A stretch of 64,000 bases of DNA from Nannocystis sp. (GTDB lineage Bacteria; Myxococcota_A; Polyangia; Nannocystales; Nannocystaceae): positions 744,001 through 808,000 of the forward strand of contig JADJRG010000017.1 in NCBI GenBank assembly GCA_016712315.1. Reading direction: 5' to 3'. The position numbers and the translations under genes are program-made. Every line of letters begins with the position of its first letter. Within the stretch, counting starts at the first letter, position 1. A model generated the notes under the pieces. The model did no database searches. It had not been told where the DNA came from and saw only the letters and a program-made list of their open reading frames with translations. Shown in pieces: positions 43,734 through 53,204 of the stretch.

Positions 43734-44918
43734 ATGCTCGCACCGCTGCTCCCCCTCTCTTGCGTGCTCTTCTCGAACGCGGGCGTCGAGGCGTCTCCTG
43801 CGCCGCCGGATCGCTCGGCGACTTCGGCCAGCGCCGGCGCCGCGACCGAGAGCGCGCCGACGCTACGGGCCGCCTCGTCGCCGCTCGAGGCCCCTCCAGG
43901 GATCGCCGAGGCTCCCGACGATGCGACCGCGATCGACGACGCCCCCGCGGTGGGCGCGACGCCTGCGGTCGTGAGCGCGACGCCTGCGATCGCGAGCGCG
44001 ACGCCTGCGGCCGCGAGCGAGGGCCACGGCGCGCTCTGGGATCCGCCGAAGAGGCCGCTCAGCCGGCGTCAGCTCGCCGGTAAGGCGCCGATCTCGATCC
44101 GGCTCAAGACCCTCGGCGAGCTGGGATCGCTCAATGTGCTCGCCCATAGCCTCCAATTCGGCAAGAGCGGCACGGAGTTCGATCTGCGGCGCGATGGTCG
44201 TCAGGACACGATGTTCCTCTTCCGCAGGCTCTCGGCGGAGCTGGAGGTCGACGATCACCACCAGATCATCCTGCTCTATCAGCCGATCCGTTTCGACACG
44301 ACGACGGTGCTGATGCAGGATCTAGTCGCCGACGACGTGACCTTCCCGGCGATGTCAGGGCTCTCGATCTTGTACGGCTTCGACATCTACCGCCTCAGCT
44401 ACGCCTACGACTTCTTCACCGATCCAGAGCAGGAGCTCGCCGTCGGCTTCTCGATGCAGGTCCGCAACTTCCGACACAGCTATGTCTCGAGCGATGGCGA
44501 GCGGTCGGTCGCGAACACCAACATCGGCGCGGTGCCGATCATCAAGCTCCGCGGTCGTCACCAGCTGAGGCGGGCCAACTTCTGGTATGGCGGCGAGATC
44601 GACGGCTTCTACGCGAACATCCCGTATGTGAACGGCGGCGATGATCCGGTCGAGGGCCTGATCGTCGACGCCAGCCTGCGCGCGGGGGTGACGGTGGCCA
44701 AGGTCGTCCGCCCCTTCGCCAACCTCCGCTATATCGGCGGCGGCGGCAAGGGGACCAGCAGCGATAAGGTCGGCTTCGGCGACGGCTATAGCAGCAATTG
44801 GCTGCACACGATCGCCTTCTCGCTGGGCGCGGAGGTGATCATCCCGGCGGTCGTCGGCGATCGAAGGGCGCGCGACCGCGAGATCGCCGCGCGCAAGGCG
44901 AAGCGCAAGGCCCGATAG
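43734..44918 (+). CDS. Putative outer-membrane beta-barrel protein
   Basis: 394 aa. Signal peptide MLAPLLPLSCVLFSNAGVEA, an Ala/Pro/Thr-rich linker (~25-95) and then alternating amphipathic strands: LAVGFSMQVRNFRHSYVSSD, NFWYGGEIDGFYANIPYVNG, VRPFANLRYIGGGGKGTSSD, ending with a very basic tail (REIAARKAKRKAR) that is unusual for a barrel. It could be a porin-like or autotransported surface protein; role unknown. Confidence 0.7.
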   Translation: MLAPLLPLSCVLFSNAGVEASPAPPDRSATSASAGAATESAPTLRAASSPLEAPPGIAEAPDDATAIDDAPAVGATPAVVSATPAIASATPAAASEGHGALWDPPKRPLSRRQLAGKAPISIRLKTLGELGSLNVLAHSLQFGKSGTEFDLRRDGRQDTMFLFRRLSAELEVDDHHQIILLYQPIRFDTTTVLMQDLVADDVTFPAMSGLSILYGFDIYRLSYAYDFFTDPEQELAVGFSMQVRNFRHSYVSSDGERSVANTNIGAVPIIKLRGRHQLRRANFWYGGEIDGFYANIPYVNGGDDPVEGLIVDASLRAGVTVAKVVRPFANLRYIGGGGKGTSSDKVGFGDGYSSNWLHTIAFSLGAEVIIPAVVGDRRARDREIAARKAKRKAR

Positions 44919-45033
44919 CCGTGCGCCTCAGCCCCGCCGCGAGGCGGGCAGCGAGAGCGGGAGGGCGTCCTGCCGAGAGTCGGGCGCGACTCCGCTCATC
45001 GCGGCGGAGCATAACGAGGCTGGGGCGCGACGG

Positions 45034-46032
45034 CTAGCGGTCTCTGGCGCGGTCGCAGAGCAGGTCGGCGAGCGCCTCGTCGATCGGCAGCCCGGGGCGC
45101 TCCAGCAGCCACATGAACTCGCCGCAGGGGTTGACCTCGAGGAACACGTGGCGGCCGTCGGGCGTGACGATGAAGTCGAATGCGCCGTAATGGAGGCCGA
45201 GCGCGCCCATGAGGGCGAGCGCGCCGGCTCGTACGGCGGGAGGCAGCTCGTAGTGCCGCCACTCGTTCAGCAGCGCCACGCCCTCACGACGCCAGTCGGA
45301 GCGCGCGCGCGGCAGCGCCTGCGAGTCGATCGACGCCGCCATGACGCGGTCTCCGACGACCGTGACGCGCAGCTCGAGCGCCTTGGGGAGGCGCTCCTGG
45401 AAGGTCATCGGGCACAGCGAGAGGCCGTCGAGGTCGGCGAGGTCCTCGTCGCGCACGGGGTTGGTGAAGACCACGTTCTCGCGGCCGGCCTCGTCGTACA
45501 CGGCGAACGACGCCATCATCTTGGCGATGATCCCCGCGGGCTGGCGCGCCGCGAAGGCGCGGACGGCCGCGGGGTCGTTGCTCACGAGCGTGCGCGGGGT
45601 GTCGAGCCCGTCTGCCAGGCGCGCGAGGGCCATCTGTAGCGGCTTGTTCTCGGCGCGGCGGACGACGTCGATGCGATCGAGCCCGAAGGCGCCCGAGGCG
45701 CTCAGCACCGCCAGCAGACCGTGGAGCACGCGCCGGCTCTCCTCGACCGACGGCGCGCGGAGCGGCGGCTCGAGCTCGCTCGGGATGCGCGCGCCGACGT
45801 TGAAGCGCCGGTAGTAGACGGAGGTGATCTCCTCCAGAGTGACATCGCCCGCCGGTCCGGAGATCCGGCCGCGCGTGGGGGCGTCGGGTTGATCGTCGAT
45901 CGAGACGCGGATCTCGGTCGGGAAGCGGTCGGTGTCGAGGCGATAGGCGCGTACGCCTCGGGCCTCGACGGCGGCGGCGACCCGCGCCGGGGACACGTTG
46001 TCATCGCTGCGCGTGATAATGAGTACGGTCAT
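45034..46032 (-). CDS. mvdD: Graspetide ATP-grasp ligase, MvdD/MdnC type
   Basis: 332 aa. MTVLIITRSDDNVSPARVAA and YRLDTDRFPTEIRVSID match the microviridin lactone ligase start. ENKPLQMALARLADGLDTPR, IAKMMASFAVYDE and the ATP-grasp end DFIVTPDGRHVFLEVNPCGE with Mg-binding Glu/Asn complete it. MvdD enzymes form the two ester links between Thr/Ser and Asp/Glu in the core peptide, recognising the leader helix. It is the last gene of the precursor-mvdC-mvdD operon, 30 bp after mvdC. Confidence 0.92.
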   Translation of the reverse strand: MTVLIITRSDDNVSPARVAAAVEARGVRAYRLDTDRFPTEIRVSIDDQPDAPTRGRISGPAGDVTLEEITSVYYRRFNVGARIPSELEPPLRAPSVEESRRVLHGLLAVLSASGAFGLDRIDVVRRAENKPLQMALARLADGLDTPRTLVSNDPAAVRAFAARQPAGIIAKMMASFAVYDEAGRENVVFTNPVRDEDLADLDGLSLCPMTFQERLPKALELRVTVVGDRVMAASIDSQALPRARSDWRREGVALLNEWRHYELPPAVRAGALALMGALGLHYGAFDFIVTPDGRHVFLEVNPCGEFMWLLERPGLPIDEALADLLCDRARDR

Positions 46033-46062
46033 ACGAGCCTCTTCGTAGGAGCGCGTGAGCGA

Positions 46063-47059
46063 CTACTGCAACAGCGCGTCGGCCAGCGCGGACGCGATCG
46101 GCAGGCCGAGGTCGCGCTCGAGCATGCCCCACTCGCCCGCGGGGTTGATCTCGAGGAATACATGTCGCCCGTCGGGTGTGACGATCAGATCGACGGCGCC
46201 GTAGACCAGGTCGAGCGCGCGCGTCAACGCGAGCAGCCGGGTCGCGACCTCGTCAGGGAGCGCGCCCGGCCGCCACGCCACCTGCGACGGCGAGGCCCCG
46301 CGCCAGTCGATCTGACCCGCGGTGGAGCGGGTGGCGTCGATGGCGCCCGCGAAGCAGCGGCCGCCCCCCGGCGCGGCGACGACGGCGACGCGCAGCTCAT
46401 AGGCCTTGGCGACCTGCTCCTGGAAGACCATCGGGCTGTGGCGCAGGCCCTCGAGGTCGCGCAGGTCCTCGGGGCGGACGAGGCTGGTCCGCACGAACGC
46501 GCTCGCCCCGTGCATGGATTGTGTCAGCGGCGTCAGCATCTTGGCGATCATCGGTCCGCGGAGCGCCTCGTGAAACACGAGCACCTCGGGGGGGTCGTTG
46601 GTCACGAGGGTGCGCGGGATCCGAGGCCGAGCGCGCACGCGATCCGGAGCTGGCGCAGCTTGTTCTCGCCGGGCTGTCCCGCGTCAAGTGGGTTGATCAT
46701 CCGGCGATCGCCGAGCCCCTCGAGGAAGCCGAGCAGGGCCGCGCTGGACTCGCGCTTAGGCAGCCGTCGCGCAGCGCGGGGTCGAGCTCGTCGTCGAGCG
46801 CGGCCGAGGCGATCCGGCGCAGCCACACCGCCCGTACGGCGTCGCCATCGACGGCGCCGTGGGCGTCGCGGAGCGTGCGGCGCGACGAGCCCGCGGCGTC
46901 GAGCGCGGTGGTCAGCGACAGCGACGCGGGGAAGCGATCGCTGTCGAGGCGCCGCGCGCGGGCGCCTCGGCGCGCCAACGCCTCGGCGACGCGATCGACG
47001 GTGTAGTAGTCGCCGCTGTGGGTCACGAGCAAGACGATGTCGCGGGGCGTGGCCGCCAT
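46063..47059 (-). pseudogene. mvdC: Graspetide ATP-grasp ligase, MvdC/MdnB type, with two frameshifts
   Basis: The start IVLLVTHSGDYYTVDRVAEA and RRLDSDRFPASLSL are typical of the lactam-forming microviridin ligase; the end has AVDLIVTPDGRHVFLEINPA-GEW. Between them the frame shifts twice, near 46770 (after ALRDGCL) and near 46640 (before IPRTLVTNDPPE), each equal to one missing base. Homology is otherwise continuous over the normal ~330 residues. Either the gene is newly dead or the base calls are wrong; the intact partner mvdD and precursor argue for checking first. 14 bp behind the precursor gene. Confidence 0.85.
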
Positions 47060-47073
47060 GGCGCGCGTGCCAG

Positions 47074-47310
47074 CTAGGTCGTGGTGCCCGGCTCATCGGC
47101 ATCGGACGGGTACTTGAGCGTCACAAACTCGTCATCGTCCGACGGGTACTTGTGGGTCACCCCGTCGTAGGTGTCCGGCGGGGGCGTCGGAGCGGCGTCG
47201 TCTTTCTTCTTCTTTTTCTTGCCGCTGGCGGCGAGCGGCTCGCGCTGCTGGCTCTCGAGGTAGCGGGCGAAGAAAGGCTTCTTGTGGCTCTTGGTGTCCA
47301 GGTTCTCCAT
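47074..47310 (-). CDS. Microviridin-type graspetide precursor with two core repeats
   Basis: 78 aa. The leader has KPFFARYLESQ, the conserved PFFARFLE-like helix that binds the ATP-grasp ligases. A linker with six lysines (GKKKKKKDD) follows, then two cores THKYPSDDDE and TLKYPSDADE, both with the TxKYPSD signature of microviridins. Each core offers Thr, Ser and Asp/Glu for esters and Lys plus Glu for the amide. Start ATG at 47310 has a strong GGAGGAGG 7 nt upstream. The product would be a protease inhibitor by family analogy. The promoter should lie in 47311-47479. Confidence 0.95.
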   Translation of the reverse strand: MENLDTKSHKKPFFARYLESQQREPLAASGKKKKKKDDAAPTPPPDTYDGVTHKYPSDDDEFVTLKYPSDADEPGTTT

Positions 47311-47479
47311 GGTCTGCCTCCTCCAAATTCGGGCGTTGTCCGCGGCCTCGCGGCGGCGAGCCCAGGAGGGATCCTCCCACGGGTGGATGAGCGTGAGCGC
47401 TCGCCCGCGAGATAGACCCTTGACGTGGCACACGGCCCGTTGGCCGCTGTCCTGTCGCGGCGCTCCGCGGGCCGAGGGT

Positions 47480-48160
47480 TCAGGGGGCGGCGGGGTCGGC
47501 GATCTCGAGGAGGACTTCGTTGCGGCGCAGAGGGCCAGGGGTCCACGGGGGGTCGTAGCGGGCGTAGACCGGCGCGGCGCCGGTCGGACGGAGGCCGGCG
47601 GCGAGGACCGCGGCGCGGAGCGTGTCCATCTCGGCGCGGACCGCGGGCTCGCCAGGGGCGCCGGAGAAGCGGCGCACGGCGTAGGTGGCGCCGGGGACCT
47701 CGCGGATCTGGACGCGAGGGTCGTCGGGGCGGGGCAGGGTGTCGCGGGTGTACTTGCTGGGCATCGTAAAGGCGATGACCCAGCGCTCGCCCGCCTGGCG
47801 CCGGTCGACCGGCGAGGTCATGGCGATCGACTGACCCGCGGGGCGGCGATCGACGGGGGCCGTCATGGCGACCGACTCGGCGCGGGTGTTGCCGCCGAAG
47901 ATGAAGTCGGCGAGCAGGCGGAAGCCGGCGTTGCTCGCGCGCTGCGGGTCGCCGTCGACCTCGACCTCCGCGACCAGGCGGGGCTGGTAGCGCCTCACTT
48001 CAAAGTCGGCGCGGGCGTCGAGGACCGTGTAGGCAGGCTGCTCGACGCGGCCGCGGGCGAGCAGCTTGCTCGCAGCGAGCGCGTCGGGGGCGACGAGGGC
48101 GCCGAGGAGCGCAGTGAGGGCGAGGGCGCCGCCCGCCCAGGGGATCCATGTCCGTGACAT
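47480..48160 (-). CDS. SOUL heme-binding family protein
   Basis: 226 aa with a signal peptide (MSRTWIPWAGGALALTALLG). EQPAYTVLDARADFEVRRYQ, GFRLLADFIFGGNTRAESVA, two MTAPVDRR/MTSPVDRR blocks and FTMPSKYTRDTLPRPDDPRV are all signatures of SOUL proteins (heme or tetrapyrrole carriers). The start at 48160 is chosen over 48172 only by signal-peptide shape. Exported; ligand not proven by sequence. Confidence 0.9.
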   Translation of the reverse strand: MSRTWIPWAGGALALTALLGALVAPDALAASKLLARGRVEQPAYTVLDARADFEVRRYQPRLVAEVEVDGDPQRASNAGFRLLADFIFGGNTRAESVAMTAPVDRRPAGQSIAMTSPVDRRQAGERWVIAFTMPSKYTRDTLPRPDDPRVQIREVPGATYAVRRFSGAPGEPAVRAEMDTLRAAVLAAGLRPTGAAPVYARYDPPWTPGPLRRNEVLLEIADPAAP

Positions 48161-48270
48161 GCGGAGCACCATGACCGAGATCGGTGCTTCGGCAAGGCGG
48201 AGTCGCCGCCCGCCGCCGTCGGCGATGAGGCGCGCGAGTTCGCTCCGAGCGCGAGCTGGAGCTCGGGCAT

Positions 48271-48863
48271 CCCAGGCCACCATCGAGATGTGGATGCGCG
48301 GCGTGCCCAGGCAGGCCTTTCTATTCTACGTCACCGACGACTCCCATCGCCGGCAGCTCTGCGCGTCCGTGCCCTGGAGCGACGGCAACGTCTACTTCGA
48401 CGGCGCCGCGGACGCCAGCAACAAATTCAACCGGATCGTCAAGGCGCTGAGCCCGCTGGACGACCAGAGGACCTGGAACCACTGGGCCTTCATCTACGAC
48501 CAGCCCCAGGCGCGGATGTCTATCTACAAGAACGGGGTGCGCTGGTGGTCGGAGCAGGGCAAGGCGACGCGGCCGATGGCCCCCTGCAATCGCCTGGTGA
48601 TCGGGGCGGACGGAGACGCCAAGGGGCACTTCGCCGGCGCGATCTGCGAGGTTCGACTGTGGAGCGTCACGCGGACCTCGACCCAGATCAGGGAAAACAT
48701 GGTCCGCCGCATCCCGGGGGCGGACGACGGGCTCATCGCCTCCTATGCGCTCGATCAGTTCGTGCAGGCGGGTCAGTCTATCCCGGACCGCAGCGGCGGC
48801 GGACGCAACGGCGTCCTGCGTGGAACGACCGTCTGGGCGTTGAAGCCGGGCGCACTCCTGTAA
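48271..48863 (+). pseudogene. LamG-type lectin-like domain, N-terminally truncated
   Basis: From TIEMWMRGVPRQAFLFYVTD through TWNHWAFIYDQPQARMSIYK to GAICEVRLWSVTRTSTQIRE and RSGGGRNGVL this is a LamG/concanavalin-like fold. The usual N-terminal strand and any signal are missing: homology begins at ~48271, where the frame overlaps the SOUL 5' region. A GTG/ATG start at 48288 could still give a ~190-residue product. Confidence 0.7.
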
Positions 48864-49136
48864 CGGTCGTGCCGACCTGCGACGTCCCGCGGGCGCCTAA
48901 GCGCGCGGTCAGCCTCGGAGACCCCCCAGAACGTGCGCAAGGGATCCATCGTCCTGTGGTGTGCCTTGCAGCTTCTTCAGCCGGACTGGAGCTGAAGTGA
49001 TGCCATCGGTCATCCATCAACATGTCAGGAGAGCCGATTTCGGAAGGGATAGTTGCGGTCGGGATTGCCCGTACTCTCGACGGGGCCCCGGTCGGATCTG
49101 CTTCGTGGGGGCAGCCCGCGGGCGCGCCGGTGAGGC

Positions 49137-50261
49137 TCAGCGCGCGGCGGGGAGGAGCCCGTGGGGGCCGTGTTTCGACCAGCCCCAGCCGATCTCCCGC
49201 CCGCTCCCCGCGATGAACTTGTGGTTGACGTCATGGCGGTAGAAGAGGAGCGTGCCGCTCGGCGCGAGCGCGTAGATCTCGCCGTTGCCGCTTGACGCCA
49301 GCGACGCGAAGCCGCCCCAGCCCGTGCCGATCGGGAGCGCCGTGTGCACCCAGTTGCGGGCGTTGTCGTGGTAGTAGTGGAGGAGGTTGCCGCTCGCGTC
49401 GACGAGGTAGAGGCAGTTGGTTCCGCCGGCGAAGACGCCCGTACTCGGCCAGCCGACGCCGAGCTTCTGCCCGGCGATGGTCCAGTTGAAGCCTCCGTCG
49501 TGCTGGTAGTAGAGGAGGTCGCCAGCCGCCGTGATCGCGTAGAGCTGGCCGAAGCGGCCGGCGCCGACCCAGGGGAAGCCCCAGCCCCCGCCGATCGTCT
49601 TGCCGTGGACGTCGTCCCAGGTGCCCGCGTCGTCGTGGTGATAGTAGCGGAGGTCGCCGCCGCTGGTGACCACATAGAGGCCGCCCTCGCGGACGGCGTG
49701 GAGCGAGCGCATTCCGGCCCAGCCCCAGCCGATCACCTGGCCGCTGTAGTTGGCGAAGGTACCGGTCGCGTCGTGGCGGTAGCGGGCGAGGTCGCCGGCC
49801 GTGTTGACCAGGTAGATGGTGCCGCCGCCGGCGAAGAGCGATGGGGCGGGACCTTCGAGGCTGGCGGTGAGGGTGATGTCCCGCGGGGCCCCGGGGCGGG
49901 GGATGATCGCCACCGCCTGCCCGCCGTCGTGGAGGTAGTCGATCGTCGCCCAGCTCGTCCCTTTCTGCTCCGGGCCCCAGGTGCTCTCGCTCGTCCGCTC
50001 GCGTTCGATGTAGTGGGCGATCGCCTTCGCCTTGTAGCGCCGGGTGTCGCCCTCGGCGGGCTTGTAGACGGTGCTGCCCGTGCCGCTGAAGGTGTGCTTC
50101 CAGCGGGGGACGCTGAGATCGCCGGCGAGCCAGGTGAGGCCGGCGAGCTTGTCGGCTTGGTCGTAGATCTGAATCTCGACCGAGGTGTGATAGATGATGG
50201 CCTCGTCGCTGCGGAGCCGGGGGTCCTGCTCGCCCATCGGCAGCTGATTAGAGATTTCCAT
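49137..50261 (-). CDS. Tachylectin-2-like five-bladed propeller lectin
   Basis: 374 aa. After a ~130-residue beta N-terminal domain (EAIIYHTSVEIQIYDQADKL), five ~47-residue repeats follow with the tachylectin pattern: GTIYLVNTAGDLARYRHD, GGLYVVTSGGDLRYYHHD, GQLYAITAAGDLLYYQHD, NCLYLVDASGNLLHYYHD, GEIYALAPSGTLLFYRHD, each followed by G(W)GW. Tachylectin-2 binds GlcNAc/GalNAc, so a sugar-binding role is likely. ATG at 50261 with AGGAGG upstream. No signal peptide. 48864-49136 holds no gene. Confidence 0.87.
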   Translation of the reverse strand: MEISNQLPMGEQDPRLRSDEAIIYHTSVEIQIYDQADKLAGLTWLAGDLSVPRWKHTFSGTGSTVYKPAEGDTRRYKAKAIAHYIERERTSESTWGPEQKGTSWATIDYLHDGGQAVAIIPRPGAPRDITLTASLEGPAPSLFAGGGTIYLVNTAGDLARYRHDATGTFANYSGQVIGWGWAGMRSLHAVREGGLYVVTSGGDLRYYHHDDAGTWDDVHGKTIGGGWGFPWVGAGRFGQLYAITAAGDLLYYQHDGGFNWTIAGQKLGVGWPSTGVFAGGTNCLYLVDASGNLLHYYHDNARNWVHTALPIGTGWGGFASLASSGNGEIYALAPSGTLLFYRHDVNHKFIAGSGREIGWGWSKHGPHGLLPAAR

Positions 50262-50323
50262 GAATGTGGCCTCCTGCGGAGGAGAGAGGATACACCCGCG
50301 CGTCGCGTGGGGGGCCGCGGCGC

Positions 50324-52709
50324 CTAGGCCCCAGCGAGTAACCAGTGCGGCCCGACCGACCAGCCGAGCAGGCGGCGGGCGCCTGGGGCGCGGCCGCGGG
50401 CGTCGAAGCGGCCGCCTTGAACGGCGTGGCGCAGGCCGAGCGCGGCGGGGGCGAAGCGGCGGGCCCAGGCCGGGTCGGCGGCGGCGACCAGGGCGTCGAG
50501 CTCGGCCAGCACCCGCTCCTGCGCGGGGCGATCGCAGAAGGACAGCAAAAAGACGGCCTGGCGCCAGGCGTACGCGGTGTTCTTGACCATCTGGAGGCGC
50601 GCCTTAAAGGCCGGCGCGACCTGGTTGTGGCGGCGCACGACGAAGCGCATACAAGCCAGGGCGAGGCCGGGGGCGAGCTGCGTCAGGCGATCGTGAAGGC
50701 CGAGGCCTGCGACCAGCGCCGCGAGGTTGTGTGTCGTGAGGATCTGCGACTGCTCGATGACGGCGCCGTTTTGGGCGACCCAGGAGCCCTTGTATGCGTC
50801 GACCTCGGCCTCACGGGCGCGCTCGCAACAAAGGGCGGCGAAGGCCTCGGCGGTCGCGGGGCCGCCGCGGCGAGGCTTACGGGCGGCCTGGAGGGCCGGG
50901 TGCCCGGGCGCGGGCAGGTCGTAATAGCGGGCGTAGAGGGTGTTTTGTAGGAGCTCGGCGGCGGCGCGGGCCGCGTCCGCCCACTTGGTGGTGAAGGTCC
51001 CCATAAAAATATCCGCGGCCAATTCTTCGAGCAGCGGCAGGTCTAGCCCGGCGCCGCTGGCGAGGGCGCGCAGCTCGCGGACGAGCGGGTTGGGCAGGAT
51101 CGTCTCGGGGAAGCTCGCGAGGGTGAGCAGGGTGATCTCCTCGAGGGTCTGGCGGGCCTGCGCGGCGGCGCCGAGGGACTCGCTGCGCAGGGGCCCCAGG
51201 GCGGCGATCCAAGGCAGCTCGTCGAGCTGGACCTGGCGCTCGAGGTCGAGCAGGAGCAGCGAGCGGCGGCGGCGAAATGCGGCGTAGATCTGCCCATAAA
51301 GGCCGCGCAGGGCGGGATCCACGAGCCCCGCGGCGGCGATCTGCGAGGTGATCTGCGGCAGCACGATCGCCAACACCTCCGCGGAGGCGATGATCCCACG
51401 GTCGACCAGCTCGCCGATCGGGGCCTCGAGCGCGCGGGCCGCCTTGGCGAGCAGAGACGGGGGGATCGGCGCGCCGGCGGCGACCCCCGGGGCTTCGCCC
51501 TCCACGAGGGGGCCCGCGATCACCGCGAGATCGGCGAGGCCGCTGCCCCGCGGGTAGGTGTCGAGGCGGCGGGCGACGGCGTGGGCGAGCTCCGCGTGGG
51601 ATGGTCGAGCGGCGACGGCGACCTGGACGGCGCGTTGGCCGAGGCGCGCGGGCGAGCCGGGGGCGCCGACGCGCGCGATCGCGCCGGCCAGGGCCTGGCG
51701 CACACGGCCGACCATGAGCGGGGGCAGGCCGTCGCCGCCGGGCACGCAGCGCTCTAGGGCGGCCCGTAGCCGGCCGAAGCCGCTGCGCTCGCTCGCGTGT
51801 TTGGGGGCCAGCGTGTGGGCAGCGGCGGCGCCGCGGTAGTCGCTCAGCCACGCGGCCCGGCGCTCGGCCCAGCCGGCGGGCCAGCGTTTGCATGGCCAGC
51901 CGCCGACGAGCACGGGTTGGCCGTCCGCGCCGCGCAGGGGGGCGCCATCCGCGGCGCGGGCGTGATCGGGGGCCTCACCGTCGACGGTCTCGAGCCAGAG
52001 GGCGAGCAGGCGATCGTACAGGGGCGCCCAGATCCGCAGGGCCTCGTTCATCGCCGCGACGCGGGGCTGCGGGGTCGCGGCGCGCAGGGCGTCGGCGACC
52101 TCGCCGATCGCGGCGACACGGACGATCGCCCCCGCGGGGCGAGGGGGCGTCGGCGCCGCGGTCGATCCGGGGATAGAAGCGCAAGCGGGCGAAGAAGGGG
52201 CGCAGGGCGTCCAGCAGATCGAGGGCGCTCGCGCCGTGGCCGGCCTCGAGCAACCACGCGAGCACCGGCAGCGCGCCCTCCTCGGGGAGCTGGATGGCGA
52301 CGCGGCCGGCGCTTAGGGCGTCGAGCAAGAGGCGCTGGCCGTCGTCGCTGAGGAACCACAAGTTGAGGCGCTCCCGCGCAGCCGAGCCCGGCGCCTCGCC
52401 AGGCAGCTCGGCGAGCATGGCCTCTTCGTGCGGCTGGAGGGGCCCTTCGGCGAGCGCGCGGCCGGTCGCGAAGCCGCCGTGCACGACCTCGAGGGTGACC
52501 CAAGGCGGGGTCTTGGCGACGGGGGTGCGCGAGCCGATCGTCAGGCGCCCCTCGGCCATCCCGGCGACGACCTCGCCCCACTGCTCGGCGCGGGCGGCGG
52601 CGCGGCGCCGGACCGCCGGGTCGGGGTGCGCGGCGGCGCCTTGCAGGGCGCGGACGAGGCGGCCGAGCGCGTAGGCGGGAGAGGCGGTCGCCTTGGGATC
52701 GTCGGTCAT
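50324..52709 (-). pseudogene. Large uncharacterised protein, frameshifted
   Basis: Two frames form one gene of ~795 residues. Frame one runs from MTDDPKATASPAYALGRLVR (52709) to RLRFYPRIDRGADAPS; the second continues with AGAIVRVAAIGEVADALRAA through MNEALRIWAPLYDRLLALWL to the stop at 50324. The shift lies in a C/G-run (CCCCCTCGCCCCGCGGGGGCG, ~52130-52152), a classic place for a sequencing indel. The protein is helical and Ala/Leu-rich; no domain recognised. Two tRNA genes follow upstream. Confidence 0.7.
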
Positions 52710-52741
52710 CGAAGGGCTCGCTGGTGCGCGGATTGAAGGTG

Positions 52742-52812
52742 CCTGGAGGCGGGGATCGAACCCGCGCCCTGCCGGTAGGAAGCCGGCCGTTCTACCGCTG
52801 AACTACTCCAGG
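52742..52812 (-). tRNA. tRNA-like gene, anticodon UCC (Gly?)
   Basis: A full 71-nt cloverleaf: acceptor CCTGGAG/CTCCAGG, D-arm GTTC-AGCGGTA-GAAC, anticodon arm GCCGG-CTTCCTA-CCGGC, T-arm GCGGG-TTCGATC-CCCGC. U8, A14, G18-G19, U33 and TTC are in place. Anticodon UCC reads Gly GGA, but position 37 is U, the first pair is C1-G72 and the discriminator is C, none usual for bacterial tRNA-Gly. No CCA is encoded. Confidence 0.8.
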
Positions 52813-52839
52813 TCAGGTCTAGGTCGGGATCACCGCGGG

Positions 52840-52910
52840 CATGAAGGCAGGGGTCGAACCTGCGCCCTCCCGGTCCCTAGCCGGGTGCTCTACCGCTGAG
52901 CTACTTCATG
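52840..52910 (-). tRNA. tRNA-like gene, anticodon AGG (Pro?)
   Basis: 71-nt cloverleaf: acceptor CATGAAG/CTTCATG, D-arm GCTC-AGCGGTA-GAGC, anticodon arm CCCGG-CTAGGGA-CCGGG, T-arm GCAGG-TTCGACC-CCTGC. Anticodon AGG with G37 would read Pro CCU; A34 for Pro is very unusual in bacteria, and the discriminator is C. It shares backbone with the neighbour 27 bp away, so the two are likely duplicates with changed anticodon arms. Confidence 0.8.
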
Positions 52911-53043
52911 GATGTCGCGACGGTCGCAGGGATCCGCGGCGCTGTAAAGGGCAGCCGACGGGGTGGCTCGCCGTGTCGCAGGGCAGTCGGGGGAGGGGTG
53001 ATGGCGGGGAACCATGGTCGAGCGGAGCGGGCGGAGGCGTGAG

Positions 53044-53181
53044 ATGGAAGGGGCGATCTTGAGAGTGGAAGAGTTCGCGCAGCTCCTCGGCTGCACGCCC
53101 ACGGCGCTGCGCCAGCGGGTGGCTCGTGAGCAGGTCCCGCCGCCTTTTAGGAGCGGGTGCTCGCTTGCGTGGCTGCGGTGA
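53044..53181 (+). pseudogene. Stand-alone HTH relic of the HTH-integrase family
   Basis: 45 aa: VEEFAQLLGCTPTALRQRVA, then PPPFRSGCSLAWLR and a stop. It matches residues 5-50 of integrase 1 (CEDLARLLGCTPKAVRYRVK...ALAWLR), then DNA similarity ends at the stop codon. It may still be translated as a small DNA-binding protein. No F element is seen upstream. Confidence 0.75.
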
Positions 53182-53204
53182 CTTCGCCGCTCGCCGAGAT
53201 CGGG

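Noticed and set aside
45034..47059. RimK or D-Ala-D-Ala ligase instead of graspetide ligases
   Set aside because: The N-terminal signatures and the adjacent TxKYPSD precursor point specifically to microviridin ligases.
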